Source: an uncultured bacterium | GTDB taxonomy: Bacteria > Verrucomicrobiota > Kiritimatiellia > CAIKKV01 > CAIJXV01 | Assembly: GCA_903824675.1 (NCBI GenBank) | Contig: CAIJXV010000066.1 | Location: 1 to 64,000 of the forward strand | DNA length: 64,000 nucleotides | Direction of reading: 5' to 3' | Shown here: piece by piece, positions 34,795 to 43,839 of the stretch | Layout of the letters: the number at the start of each line of letters is the position of its first letter | Numbering within the stretch: position 1 is the first letter of the stretch | Notes under the pieces: generated by a model | Told to the model about the DNA's origin: nothing | Seen by the model: the letters and a program-made list of their open reading frames with translations, nothing else | Databases searched by the model: none | Made by a program: the position numbers and the translations under genes

Positions 34795-36816
34795 ATGGCC
34801 AGGGTTAAAACTCAAAAAAAATCGTCGAAAGTTTCACCTCGCCCCCTCAAGCCAGCTGCGAAACCTATAGTACCTGTGCCCAAGGAATCTCCCAAAAAGA
34901 CGACTCTCCCGACCCGTTCCGTTGCAACCCCCCCGACCAAGCCAGTCGCCCAGATCGGGACCGGTAAGCCCAACCCTTCTGCCTCGGCCAAGTCCACCAA
35001 AGAACTGAAGGGTAAAGGCAAGGCTGAACCGGCGGAGACCCTTCCCATTCCGGCTCCGGCTGGAAAGCGGGATGTAACTTCGCCCGCAGCGCACCGCAAA
35101 ACGCCCTCCGCTCCCCGTGGTGAAGGCGAAGGGGAAGCAACCCCCGCTTTGGGCGAAGAAGATGAAGCCGCGATCGAAGCCGGGGGGATGAACTGGGAAG
35201 AACGCAATCAGCGGGTCAAGGATTTGGTCCGGTTGGCAGAAGAGCAGGGGTATCTGACCTACGAGGATATCAATGAGGTGATCCCGACCTCCGTGATTAA
35301 TCCCGAGGAATTGGAGACCTACCTGGAACTCCTGCGGAGCATGGACATCGACATCATCGATTCGTCCGAAGTTGAAAAATTCCGCAAGGAACCGGTCAAG
35401 GTGGTGGCTCCAGCCGCGGCCCGGGCCGATCGTCTGGATATTTTTGATGATCCCATTCGCATGTATTTGCATCAGATGGGACAGGTTCCCCTGTTGAGTC
35501 GCGATCAGGAAGTCGAGATTTGCAAGCGGATTGAGATCGCCGAGGTGACCACTCGCGACCTGTTCAATCGCTTCGGTTTGGCGGCTGATCTCTACCTGCA
35601 AACGGCCGAGCGATTGGAGGAGGGGAAGGATCGGTTTGACCGCGTCATTGAAGATAAGTACGTTGACAGCCGTGAGAAATATTTCGAAAAGCTGCCCCGG
35701 TTAAAGAAGGAACTGCATCGTTTGCATGAGCAGATGCTGAAGTTTTATGCCGTGTCGCAGAAGAGCAAGCTTCGGGACGCCGATCGTCAGCGCAGCCTTC
35801 GGGATGTCGAACGGGTTCGCCGGCGACTGGTCGAAAAATATGAGGCCCTCTATTTTAAACAGAAAATTACGGAATCCCTGGCCACGCGGGCCGAGGATGT
35901 TTACCGGGAAGTGTTTGCCACCCGGAACCGTATCGAGCAATTGAAGGCCGCCCGGCCGAGTCAGCGCCAGAAGCGGGAGTTGGATGCCGAACGGCGCAAG
36001 ATGCGCCGGTTCCAGGAGGATCTCTGTCTGGAGCCCGAGGAGTTTTTGGCTAAATTCCGTGAGCTGAAGGATGCGATGCGTAAAGGGATGGCGGCGCGAA
36101 CTGAAATGGTGGAAGCCAATTTGCGGCTGGTCATCAGCATCGTCAAGAAATACATGAACCGGGGGCTGTCCTTTTTGGATCTTATCCAGGAGGGCAACAC
36201 GGGCTTGATGAAAGCGGTGGAGAAGTTCGAGTATCGGCGTGGTTATAAGTTCAGTACTTATGCCACCTGGTGGATTCGTCAGGCGGCGACCCGTGCCATC
36301 GCGGATCAAGCTCGCACCATTCGTATTCCCGTGCACATGATTGAAACGATCAATAAGTTGATGCGGGTTCAGAAGAAGCTGGTTCAGGAACTGGGCCGCG
36401 AGCCCACTCCGGAAGAGGTGGCGGAGGAGATGCAGTTGCCGGTGGACCGGGTACGGGCCGTTTATAAGATGGCCCAACAACCGATCTCCCTGCAAAGCCC
36501 GGTGGGCGATGGTGATGACGCTCATTTCGGTGATTTCATTGAGGATAAAAGCGCGGAAAATCCGTCGGAGATGACGTCGTTCAGCCTTCTCAAGGAACGG
36601 CTGAAAGAGGTGTTGCACACTCTGACGGAACGCGAGCAGGCGGTGTTAAACCTTCGGTTTGGTCTCTCCGATGGCTACTCCCGCACGCTGGAGGAGGTTG
36701 GTAAGCAGTTCACGGTCACCCGTGAGCGCATTCGACAGATAGAGGCCAAGGCGCTGAGAAAGTTGCGCCATCCCACCCGTTTACGCAAGCTGGAAGGGTT
36801 CCTGGAGGCCAAGTAA
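34795..36816 (+). CDS. rpoD: RNA polymerase primary sigma factor
   Basis: The 673-residue sigma-70 has a long low-complexity N-terminal extension (1-130, rich in Lys, Pro, Ala). Region 1.1 is at about 133-195, region 1.2 at [20 protein letters not shown] (217-236), then a large non-conserved region. Region 2 includes [40 protein letters not shown] and [20 protein letters not shown] (2.3-2.4); regions 3 and 4 follow, ending with the helix-turn-helix [20 protein letters not shown]. It directs housekeeping transcription. GGAGAGG precedes the ATG. Confidence 0.96.
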   Translation: MARVKTQKKSSKVSPRPLKPAAKPIVPVPKESPKKTTLPTRSVATPPTKPVAQIGTGKPNPSASAKSTKELKGKGKAEPAETLPIPAPAGKRDVTSPAAHRKTPSAPRGEGEGEATPALGEEDEAAIEAGGMNWEERNQRVKDLVRLAEEQGYLTYEDINEVIPTSVINPEELETYLELLRSMDIDIIDSSEVEKFRKEPVKVVAPAAARADRLDIFDDPIRMYLHQMGQVPLLSRDQEVEICKRIEIAEVTTRDLFNRFGLAADLYLQTAERLEEGKDRFDRVIEDKYVDSREKYFEKLPRLKKELHRLHEQMLKFYAVSQKSKLRDADRQRSLRDVERVRRRLVEKYEALYFKQKITESLATRAEDVYREVFATRNRIEQLKAARPSQRQKRELDAERRKMRRFQEDLCLEPEEFLAKFRELKDAMRKGMAARTEMVEANLRLVISIVKKYMNRGLSFLDLIQEGNTGLMKAVEKFEYRRGYKFSTYATWWIRQAATRAIADQARTIRIPVHMIETINKLMRVQKKLVQELGREPTPEEVAEEMQLPVDRVRAVYKMAQQPISLQSPVGDGDDAHFGDFIEDKSAENPSEMTSFSLLKERLKEVLHTLTEREQAVLNLRFGLSDGYSRTLEEVGKQFTVTRERIRQIEAKALRKLRHPTRLRKLEGFLEAK

Positions 36817-36861
36817 CTCAAACGGGGTAACGAACCGGGCGGTGGCCGGGTGCTTTGTCTT

Positions 36862-36906
36862 GCGATCCTGCACCTGGCTTCATCTCCCAATGGACCGCAG
36901 GATCGC
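36862..36906 (+). other. Hairpin in the leader of the RRM gene
   Basis: GCGATCCTGC (36862-36871) and GCAGGATCGC (36897-36906) form a perfect 10-bp stem with a 25-base loop, 60 bases before the RRM start. No T-run follows. It could be a 5' UTR regulatory hairpin or the end of the rpoD message. Confidence 0.35.
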
Positions 36907-36966
36907 GGTCAAGGCCGGTGTCGGGTTCAATCAGCCCGCCGGTGAATCAGATGAGAGGAGTGATAG

Positions 36967-37377
36967 ATGATGTGCCAGTTATTAACGGGTTCAGAAGCGG
37001 TATGGATGTTGGCAGGTTTGTTGGTGGGTTTGATTCTGGGGATGCGGGTTCCCCGAAACGTGCGGACGAGTTCGCCTCGGACAGCGGGACGGCGTTCGGA
37101 ACGCATTACCACGCCGGGCAATGTTGAACTCTACGTTGGGAATCTTCCCTACGACTTGAGCGAAGATGAATTGAACGCGTTGTTCACGAAATACGGCAAG
37201 ATCGTGGCGGCCCGGATTATTACCAATAAATTCAACAACAAGTCCAAGGGGTATGCTTTTGTGACGATGGCGGATGCCTCCGGCGCCCAGTCGGCTGTCG
37301 ATGCCTTGAATGGCAAAGATATCAAGGGCCGACAGTTGGTCGTTAATGAGGCCAAGGCGAAATCACGCGAGCACTGA
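36967..37377 (+). CDS. Membrane-anchored RRM RNA-binding protein
   Basis: The 136-residue protein has one RRM domain with RNP2 LYVGNL (55-60) and RNP1 KGYAFVTM (94-101), as in small bacterial RNA-binding proteins. Unusually, residues about 11-27 (AVWMLAGLLVGLILGMR) form a transmembrane helix, followed by a basic linker (NVRTSSPRTAGRRSER). The ATG at 36967 has GAGAGGAG six bases upstream, so the hydrophobic part belongs to the protein. Positive residues after the helix point to a cytoplasmic RRM at the inner membrane. A strong terminator follows. Confidence 0.88.
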   Translation: MMCQLLTGSEAVWMLAGLLVGLILGMRVPRNVRTSSPRTAGRRSERITTPGNVELYVGNLPYDLSEDELNALFTKYGKIVAARIITNKFNNKSKGYAFVTMADASGAQSAVDALNGKDIKGRQLVVNEAKAKSREH

Positions 37378-37401
37378 GATTTCTGCCCAATGGGGTATTG
37401 G

Positions 37402-37434
37402 AAAGGCCGGAGCGGTGCTCCGGCCTTTCTGTTT
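37402..37434 (+). terminator. Intrinsic terminator after the RRM gene
   Basis: AAAGGCCGGAGC (37402-37413) pairs perfectly with GCTCCGGCCTTT (37417-37428) over a 3-base loop, followed by CTGTTTT. Confidence 0.9.
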
Positions 37435-37503
37435 TCGTCTTCAGCCCTTTGCGGGAAATGGACCCTGAGGACCAGTAGTGGCACCGTTCTACAGGAGGCG
37501 GAT

Positions 37504-38646
37504 ATGATGGGACGAGACAAGATCGAGGCGGCCCTCTCTTCAGAGGGCTCTCGTGAATTTGCTGTTGTGATCCCCTACGAGATGCTGTGTTACCGGGATC
37601 ATGGGGACGAGTTGACCCCGACGCCTTGGTGGTATCGGTTCGATCCCAACCTGGAGCATCAGTTTGACTGGTATCGCGAGATGTTCACGGCGGTCCCCCA
37701 GGATTGGATGGGATTGCCGGCTTCCGCTCCGAAAACTGAACGCGACCAGATCATCCTGGAATGCCGCGGTTCAAAGGTCTTTCGGATGGATCGTTTCAGC
37801 GGGAAAGAAACCGAAATTGAACGGCCGCAGGTTGGGGGATGGTCCGCTTCGTCGGCTCAAAATCATTCGGTGGTCCCCGTTGATTTTCCGAGGACGGCGG
37901 CAGATGTGGTCCGCTTGATTCCGGATGCGGTGCCCTACGTCGCGGCGCGGGCGAATGCGGATGGAACTCTGGATTTGCCGAAACGGATTCTGGGGGCTTT
38001 TCCGGATCGTGTGCCGACGGGATACGTGATATCGCCGCTTTGGCAATGCTACCGGATCTGGGGATTTGAAGGAATGATGACCCAGATCGTCGATCAGCCT
38101 CATTTGGTGCGTCTGGCGGCGGAGCGATTTTTGGCCGCCAGCCTTCCGGGTTTGGCGGAGCAAGCAGCCCGTGGGATTCGGGTGGTGTGGATTGAAGAAT
38201 GCTTTACCGATATGCTTCACCCGCAGGTCTTTACGGCCTTGAATATTCCCCTGATACAGAAGTTGATCGATGCCATTCATCAACTGGGGATGGTGGCCGT
38301 CTATTATTATTGCGGGGATCCGAACCAGCGGTTGGAAGCCCTGATTGCCAGTGGTACCGATATCCTGGGGTTGGAAGAAGGCAAAAAAGGCTTTGAAATC
38401 GATATTTCCGCGATCGCCGGGCAGGTGGCTGGCCGTTGTGCCCTGTTGGGCAATTTGGACGCCATCGGCTGTCTCGAACAGCAGAATGAGAATGGATTGC
38501 GCGATGAAATCAAGCGCCAGGTGGCAGCCGGACGCCGGAATCGAAACCGATTTATCCTGAGCATCGGAAGTCCTGTCACCCCGGGTACGTCCATGGTCAA
38601 ACTTCGGCGTTATTTTGAAATGGCCCGCGATTTAGGGCGGAATTGA
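37504..38646 (+). CDS. Uroporphyrinogen decarboxylase-fold protein
   Basis: The ATG at 37504, after AGGAGG (37493-37498), gives 380 residues; the open frame before it crosses a terminator and is not coding. It shares the URO-D/methyltransferase fold with the gene at 30287: PTGYVISPLWQCYRIWGFEG, VVWIEECFTDMLHPQVF and a MVAVYYYCGDPNQRLEALI segment placed where zinc-type family members have HxCG; here it reads YYC. Heme biosynthesis is unlikely. The reaction is unknown. It lies 14 bases upstream of the ECF sigma factor gene and could be transcribed with it. Confidence 0.75.
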   Translation: MMGRDKIEAALSSEGSREFAVVIPYEMLCYRDHGDELTPTPWWYRFDPNLEHQFDWYREMFTAVPQDWMGLPASAPKTERDQIILECRGSKVFRMDRFSGKETEIERPQVGGWSASSAQNHSVVPVDFPRTAADVVRLIPDAVPYVAARANADGTLDLPKRILGAFPDRVPTGYVISPLWQCYRIWGFEGMMTQIVDQPHLVRLAAERFLAASLPGLAEQAARGIRVVWIEECFTDMLHPQVFTALNIPLIQKLIDAIHQLGMVAVYYYCGDPNQRLEALIASGTDILGLEEGKKGFEIDISAIAGQVAGRCALLGNLDAIGCLEQQNENGLRDEIKRQVAAGRRNRNRFILSIGSPVTPGTSMVKLRRYFEMARDLGRN

Positions 38647-38660
38647 TCACTGGAGAAATC

Positions 38661-39233
38661 ATGTCGTCACCCAACGAATTGACGCTGGTTCAACGCCTTT
38701 GCGACGGAAAAGAAGACGCATGGACCGAATTGATTCGTGACTACAGCGGATTATTATTAGGGATCGCCGGGCGCACCTTCGGTGCCCATGGTTTTCAATA
38801 TGCTTCGCAGGATTCCGAGGATGTGGTTGCCGGGGTCTGGCGGAATCTGCTTGAACGGGAAAACCGCCTGCTGGAAAAGTGCCGCATTCGCGGGGGGCTT
38901 TTGCCTCTCTTGGTGACTTTGACCCGCAATCGGGCAGTCGATTTGATGCGGCGTCATAAGAATTTTATTGTGCCCTTGAGCGAAAGCCTGCCAGAACCGG
39001 AATCCCCCCCCCCTGAAAGCGAATCCCTGCCCGATGCCGCCTTGTTGAATCCGCAGTTGTTTGAGGTTTTGTCTTCCCGTGAACAGACCTGTATCCGCCT
39101 TTTTTATCTTCAAGGCAAAAAATATCGCGAGATTGAGAAATTGACAGGGATTTCGACCAATAGCATCGGACCGACTTTAAAACGCGCTTTGGCCAAATTA
39201 AAGGATCAACTGGGGGAACGTAGGGGCACATGA
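38661..39233 (+). CDS. ECF-type RNA polymerase sigma factor
   Basis: From ATG 38661 (TGGAGA upstream) the protein has 190 residues. Region 2 includes DAWTELIRDYSGLLLGIAG, EDVVAGVWRNLLE and FTRNRAVDLMRRH-like helices; region 4 includes LSSREQTCIRLFYLQGKKYR and EIEKLTGISTNSIGPTLKRA. There is no region 3. It starts a tight operon with a zinc-finger/FecR protein, the usual layout of an ECF factor and its membrane anti-sigma regulator. Confidence 0.92.
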   Translation: MSSPNELTLVQRLCDGKEDAWTELIRDYSGLLLGIAGRTFGAHGFQYASQDSEDVVAGVWRNLLERENRLLEKCRIRGGLLPLLVTLTRNRAVDLMRRHKNFIVPLSESLPEPESPPPESESLPDAALLNPQLFEVLSSREQTCIRLFYLQGKKYREIEKLTGISTNSIGPTLKRALAKLKDQLGERRGT

Positions 39234-39276
39234 AAGTTTGTACGAAATCGAATCGGTCTGCGCTATACCCAATAAG

Positions 39277-40146
39277 ATGAACAAGCGGAATGACAATTTA
39301 ATCCCCGGTGGAGATTCCCTTTCCGAGTTTTCCGGTCATTTTTCCCTCGATGAGATCAAGGGGTGTGTGGCTGACCGGCAATTGCAAGGCGAGCGGTGGG
39401 AAATGCCGTCTCATTTGGCTGAGTGTCCTTTGTGCCTTGAGGTTTTTGATGTGGTTTTATCGGGCGCGGATCAGGTTCCTAATCGCGTCATTCGGCGACT
39501 TCTTCAGCAGGTTCGTCCTCCCCGGAAACGCGACCATTTCTGGGGGGCCTTCCTGCTCAAAGCCGCTCTGTTCCTCTTTTTGATCGGTGCCGTGTTTTTT
39601 TGGATGAACCGTCATTCCGGGCCCAAATCGATGCTGGTGGTCGAAGGTTCGCTGTCCTTTGCCGATACGACGTCTCCGGTGCCGGTGGATATTAAGCTCC
39701 CCCCGAATCGTCTTCTGACCAGTGTGTTGCCGGTTAGGGTCCGGTGTGACGATGGATCCGATCTGGCCATTGCGTCCCACACCCAATTCGAGTTGCCTGC
39801 GAATGCTGCCGATGCCGCCATCACGCTTAAGGAAGGCGAGATCGATTTCTCTATTGTGCACCAACCCGGACTTCGCCGTTTTCGGGTCCGAACGCCGCTG
39901 GGTGAAATCATTGTAGTGGGCACCCAATTTCGGGTGACCAGTCGATATGAACAGGTGACCCTCTTTCGGAATGATTCAACAGCCGCGGTTCCTGCCGGTG
40001 AAACGACGCGATTGGCCACGGTTCGGATTCATGTTTCAGAGGGGAAAGTGCTGGTTCGGAACCGCTATCAGGAAGCCGCGGTTCCCGCCGGGACCACCGC
40101 TTTACTTCGCGAAAATCAACCCATGATCGATTTGACCCGGGACTAG
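39277..40146 (+). CDS. Zinc-finger anti-sigma / FecR-domain membrane protein
   Basis: Taken from ATG 39277 the protein has 289 residues; an upstream TTG is possible. The cytoplasmic part contains SHLAECPLC, the HxxxCxxC zinc motif of ZAS anti-sigma factors. One TM helix (AFLLKAALFLFLIGAVFFWM) is followed by a periplasmic FecR domain: RVRCDDGSDLAIASHTQFEL, AAITLKEGEIDFSI and RTPLGEIIVVGTQFRV. It probably holds the sigma factor encoded just upstream until a periplasmic signal is received. The later genes of the operon may supply that signal. Confidence 0.88.
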   Translation: MNKRNDNLIPGGDSLSEFSGHFSLDEIKGCVADRQLQGERWEMPSHLAECPLCLEVFDVVLSGADQVPNRVIRRLLQQVRPPRKRDHFWGAFLLKAALFLFLIGAVFFWMNRHSGPKSMLVVEGSLSFADTTSPVPVDIKLPPNRLLTSVLPVRVRCDDGSDLAIASHTQFELPANAADAAITLKEGEIDFSIVHQPGLRRFRVRTPLGEIIVVGTQFRVTSRYEQVTLFRNDSTAAVPAGETTRLATVRIHVSEGKVLVRNRYQEAAVPAGTTALLRENQPMIDLTRD

Positions 40147-40150
40147 AGTG

Positions 40151-42751
40151 ATGTTTTTCCTTCATCGCGTACTCTTTTTGGTTGTCGTGTTTGCGCTACT
40201 CGGATCCATTCCCCTGCGGGCGGCCGATTTGGAGCAGGCGCAATACAATGCCGCCGTGGCTTTGTACAATGCCGGCCAATGGTCGGCAGCGGTAACCAAA
40301 ATTGATGAACGACTAAAGGTGAATAGCACGGAGTCCTGGCAATCGAAATACCTTTTTGCCAAAGGACTCTGTTATGAAAAAGGGGACCGATCCTCCGAGG
40401 CCCGTTCCGTTTACCGGGATTTATCGGAACGGTTTCCTTCATCCGCAGAAGCACGCGGGGCCCGCGTGGCCTTGCTGTATTTGGATTACGCCGCCGGCGA
40501 TTGGACCGTGGTTCGCAAGTCCCTCTCCTCCCTGGATCGACGCGCCCTGGCCGGGGATGACCGGCGGAATGTGGCGGTTATCGCGGGTGAAGCGGCGTAT
40601 CAAGCCGGAGAGGTGACGAATGCCTGGTCCGCATTTACCGAGGCCCTTGCTGCGGGGGCCGATCGCAACGCCCTGGCCACCAAAATGTTCGACTGTGCCG
40701 TTCGAATGCGGCGTCCAGCCGACATTCTCACCTGGTCTACCCAGCCGGTTACCGGTGTATCCTCTGATAAGCTAGCCATGATTCGGGCGGATGCCTGTGT
40801 CGTTTTGGGGCGCTGGGCCGAGGCTCAACAGGCGATCGTCGGGATTCAACCGGGCCAGGAGGCCTTCCCCCGTGCCGAGTTTATTCGCGCGCAATATCTG
40901 ATACAAGCCGGCCAGCTTTCCAATGCGCTGGCCCATTTGGAAACGGCGGTTCGGGATCTTCGGGATCCCTCTCTGCCGCCCTCGGTCTGGTTGGCACTGG
41001 CAGAATGCCGTATGGCCGCGGGGGAAGCGGATAAAGCCCTTCAGGCGATTGAGGAAGCGGAACGACGGGCAGGAGCAAGTTCCATGGCCGAACAAGAAAC
41101 CCTGAAAAAACAGCTTGTCTCCACCCGGTTGCGGATGATTGGACAATCCGGTGATTCCCGAAAAATCATCAAAGCCATTACCGAATCCCGTCAAAATCTT
41201 CCTCCGGATCAGGCCTCAGCCATGTTGTATCTCCGACTCTATTCATTAGAACAGGAATCAAAAATTGAGGGGATTCTCGATACGATGGACGCCGACTATC
41301 CGATCTTGAAAGTCGGGGCTGACGATGGACCGGCGACCTGGATTTATTTCAAGGCGTTGAAAGCCCGGGGAAGAAATGAGGAAGGGCTGAAACTTCTGGA
41401 TGAATTCATTAAGCGTAAACCGGTTTCCCCCGAAGCCCTCCCGGTGCGAATTGAACTCGCCCGCGCGGCCTTGGATCGCAAAGATTGGGTTCGGACCCGC
41501 GAATTGATTACGATGGTTCTGGCCTCGAGCTCCTTGGAAAATCTGGCTCCCGATCAGATTAGGGATCTTCGCTATAATCTGGCGGTCGCTGCCTATAATT
41601 CAGGGCTGGATGATGACGTACTCCGGGTCCTTCAAGCTTGGGATTCCAATGCCAGCAATGATGCCCAGAAAGTGCAACTCCAGCTTTTGGCGGGACAATC
41701 CGCCTTTCGTAAAAAAGATTATGCCCAGGCCGTCAAAGTCTGGCAGGCGGCGTTGGCCTCCGGTCTGGCTCCTCAGCCGGGGCGTTTGCACGAGCAAGTG
41801 GCCATGGCCGCCCTGGCCCAAAAAGATGCGACAACCGCTTTGATCCATTTTGAAAAAGCGGTCTCTTCCGGAGCCACCTTGACCCGTGAAGCCGAGGAAG
41901 GCTGGGCTCGCAGCCTTTACCAGATGGGCCGGTTTGCCGAAGCCGGAGACCGGCTGTCGCATCTCGCCGAGCGATTCAAGGAGGTGCCTGATTATGCCTT
42001 TGAAGCGGCCGTGGCGTTGGAAAAAGCCCGTCGCTTCAAAGAGGCGGAATCCTTCTATCAAGTGGCCGGCCGGCAAAAAGATAAATTGGCGACTCTTTAT
42101 TCGAACGAGGTGGATCGAACCCTGGCCCAATTGCGCTATACCCAAGGACTGGGGGACCGGGGATTGGACTATTGGATGACGGGCTTGGCTGTCGGCTCCT
42201 CTGAGATTGTTTTTAGCAGCGCATTGCAATCGCTGGGGGGCCTGCAGACGGATGAGCGGCTGCAGGGGAAGATCCGCACCCTCCTCGCAAAAGTTCAGGA
42301 CACCTATTCGCCGACGCAGTCGCGCTACTATCTGATCGGCGCCCATCGTTTGTTGAATCCGGCTTCTCCCGCGGATCGGGATCAATTGGCGGGTGCGTTG
42401 GTGGCTCGCTTTATTCAGAATGAAAAAGGGTTGGATGCCCAGTCCGCCGGGGCGACACTGGCGCCGGCCATCCTCTTTTATTTCAGGGGCGAAGCCGCCC
42501 GACACCGGCAGGACTTTGCGTCTGCCCTGGCCGATTATGAGACGGTCTTATCCGCGTATCCGTGTAATGAATGGCCGGACGCGGCGGCTTATGGCGCGGC
42601 GGAATGTTTCGCGGGGTTGGGCGATGTACCCACCGCGCTCGCCCGGTTGGAAGAGATTGCGGGGCAGGCGACCAATACGGTTTCCGGCCCTTGGGTTTTG
42701 AAAGCAAGGCAACGGTTAAATGAGTTGAAACAAAAGAAGGGAACACCCTGA
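40151..42751 (+). CDS. Secreted tetratricopeptide-repeat protein
   Basis: The 866-residue protein has a signal peptide (FLHRVLFLVVVFALLGSIPL, cut near RAAD) and many TPR-like helical pairs of 34-36 residues, such as QYNAAVALYNAGQWSAAVTK, KYLFAKGLCYEKGDRSSEAR and YDFEAAVALEKARRFKEAES-like units near 620. It is likely a periplasmic scaffold, comparable in layout to the TPR proteins found beside ExbB/ExbD in TonB-type clusters. Its stop and the exbB start overlap (TGATG), indicating tight coupling. Near-perfect spacing of the whole operon supports a single complex. Confidence 0.88.
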   Translation: MFFLHRVLFLVVVFALLGSIPLRAADLEQAQYNAAVALYNAGQWSAAVTKIDERLKVNSTESWQSKYLFAKGLCYEKGDRSSEARSVYRDLSERFPSSAEARGARVALLYLDYAAGDWTVVRKSLSSLDRRALAGDDRRNVAVIAGEAAYQAGEVTNAWSAFTEALAAGADRNALATKMFDCAVRMRRPADILTWSTQPVTGVSSDKLAMIRADACVVLGRWAEAQQAIVGIQPGQEAFPRAEFIRAQYLIQAGQLSNALAHLETAVRDLRDPSLPPSVWLALAECRMAAGEADKALQAIEEAERRAGASSMAEQETLKKQLVSTRLRMIGQSGDSRKIIKAITESRQNLPPDQASAMLYLRLYSLEQESKIEGILDTMDADYPILKVGADDGPATWIYFKALKARGRNEEGLKLLDEFIKRKPVSPEALPVRIELARAALDRKDWVRTRELITMVLASSSLENLAPDQIRDLRYNLAVAAYNSGLDDDVLRVLQAWDSNASNDAQKVQLQLLAGQSAFRKKDYAQAVKVWQAALASGLAPQPGRLHEQVAMAALAQKDATTALIHFEKAVSSGATLTREAEEGWARSLYQMGRFAEAGDRLSHLAERFKEVPDYAFEAAVALEKARRFKEAESFYQVAGRQKDKLATLYSNEVDRTLAQLRYTQGLGDRGLDYWMTGLAVGSSEIVFSSALQSLGGLQTDERLQGKIRTLLAKVQDTYSPTQSRYYLIGAHRLLNPASPADRDQLAGALVARFIQNEKGLDAQSAGATLAPAILFYFRGEAARHRQDFASALADYETVLSAYPCNEWPDAAAYGAAECFAGLGDVPTALARLEEIAGQATNTVSGPWVLKARQRLNELKQKKGTP

Positions 42752-43383
42752 TGGACTTCCTGAAACTGTGCGTGGATTTGAGTCTCAAAGGCGGATTCTT
42801 CATGATTCCGTTGGCGCTCGTGGCGATTGCCGCATTGGTCATGATTGTAGAGCGGTTGTTATATTTGCGGCAAAACCGGATCGATGGGGATCGTTTCCAT
42901 TTTGAACTCCGATCGGCGCTCAAGGACAACGATTTAAATAAAGCCATTGCGCTGGCGGCCCGAACCAAAGGGGTGGTGGGACGGGTTATTGAAGAAGGTC
43001 TCCTGCGGATCCAGGCGGGAGAGACTGACGTGGCGGCCGCGACGGAAAAGGTGATTCACAGCGAGATGTCTCCGATGGAAAAGTCCCGTGGCTGGCTGGT
43101 TAATTTTGCGCAGGTCGCCCCGCTTCTGGGAATTTTGGGAACGGTGCAGGGGATGGTGGTGGTTTTTATGAAGATTGAGCAGGTGGGATCCGCGGATCCC
43201 AAAGTGCTCGCCGGCGGCATCTATATTGCCTTGATTACCACCGTAGCCGGGTTGGTGATCGCCTTGCCGGTGACCGTCGCCCAGGAATATATCCGGACCG
43301 AGACGAATAAAATTCTGCACGGTTTGGATCTTTATCTGATTGAAATCCGGGAATGGGTGGAACGGCGTAAAACCGCAGAATGA
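42751..43383 (+). CDS. exbB: ExbB/TolQ/MotA-family proton channel
   Basis: The 210-residue protein has the three TM helices of ExbB/TolQ: GGFFMIPLALVAIAALVMIV (14-33), then FAQVAPLLGILGTVQGMVVV (about 115-134) and AGGIYIALITTVAGLVIALP (about 151-170). The GxLGTV and ALxTTxxGLxxAxP blocks are the hallmarks. Together with ExbD it uses the proton gradient across the inner membrane to drive a transducer. It starts at the ATG overlapping the TPR gene stop. Confidence 0.94.
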   Translation: MDFLKLCVDLSLKGGFFMIPLALVAIAALVMIVERLLYLRQNRIDGDRFHFELRSALKDNDLNKAIALAARTKGVVGRVIEEGLLRIQAGETDVAAATEKVIHSEMSPMEKSRGWLVNFAQVAPLLGILGTVQGMVVVFMKIEQVGSADPKVLAGGIYIALITTVAGLVIALPVTVAQEYIRTETNKILHGLDLYLIEIREWVERRKTAE

Positions 43384-43391
43384 GGTTGGAT

Positions 43392-43832
43392 ATGTCTCGT
43401 CTTCCCAAGCATCAAATTCCTGAGAACAGCTCCATCAACATGACGCCGTTGATCGACGTGGTGTTTCAGCTCCTGCTGTTTTTTATCCTCACCTCCAGCA
43501 TGATCCGTCCGAATAAAATTGAGCTGGAACTTCCGGAATCCACCAGCGGAGTCCGATCTGATAATCCCCAAACCCTTGAGATTGCCTATCGGCTCGATGG
43601 CGGGATTGCCCAGATCACCCTGAATGGGGAACGGGTGCCGGACTTGATGACTTTGGCCACTCGCATGAAAGCCTTGGAACCCGCCGCCCAAGCGACTCCG
43701 GAGGTGGTGGTTCGAATCGACAAGCTGGTTCCCTACCAGGATGTCATATCCGTGATGGATACCGTTCGCGACTCGGGATTTCCCAAATTCTCCCTTCATA
43801 CCTTGGTTCATTCATCCGCCCCGGTCCCTTAA
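43392..43832 (+). CDS. exbD: ExbD/TolR-family protein
   Basis: The ATG at 43392 has GAGG at 43382-43385 and gives 146 residues; an ATG at 43380 overlapping the exbB stop is the alternative. The short cytoplasmic tail is followed by INMTPLIDVVFQLLLFFILT, which contains the conserved Asp of ExbD used in proton transfer, and then a periplasmic domain. It forms the motor with ExbB. Seven bases separate it from the following FHA/CBM9-type gene. Confidence 0.94.
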   Translation: MSRLPKHQIPENSSINMTPLIDVVFQLLLFFILTSSMIRPNKIELELPESTSGVRSDNPQTLEIAYRLDGGIAQITLNGERVPDLMTLATRMKALEPAAQATPEVVVRIDKLVPYQDVISVMDTVRDSGFPKFSLHTLVHSSAPVP

Positions 43833-43839
43833 TATCGTT

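Noticed and set aside
41600-42505. Minus-strand ORF antisense to the TPR gene
   Set aside because: Typical shadow of GC-rich third positions; the TPR protein explains the region.
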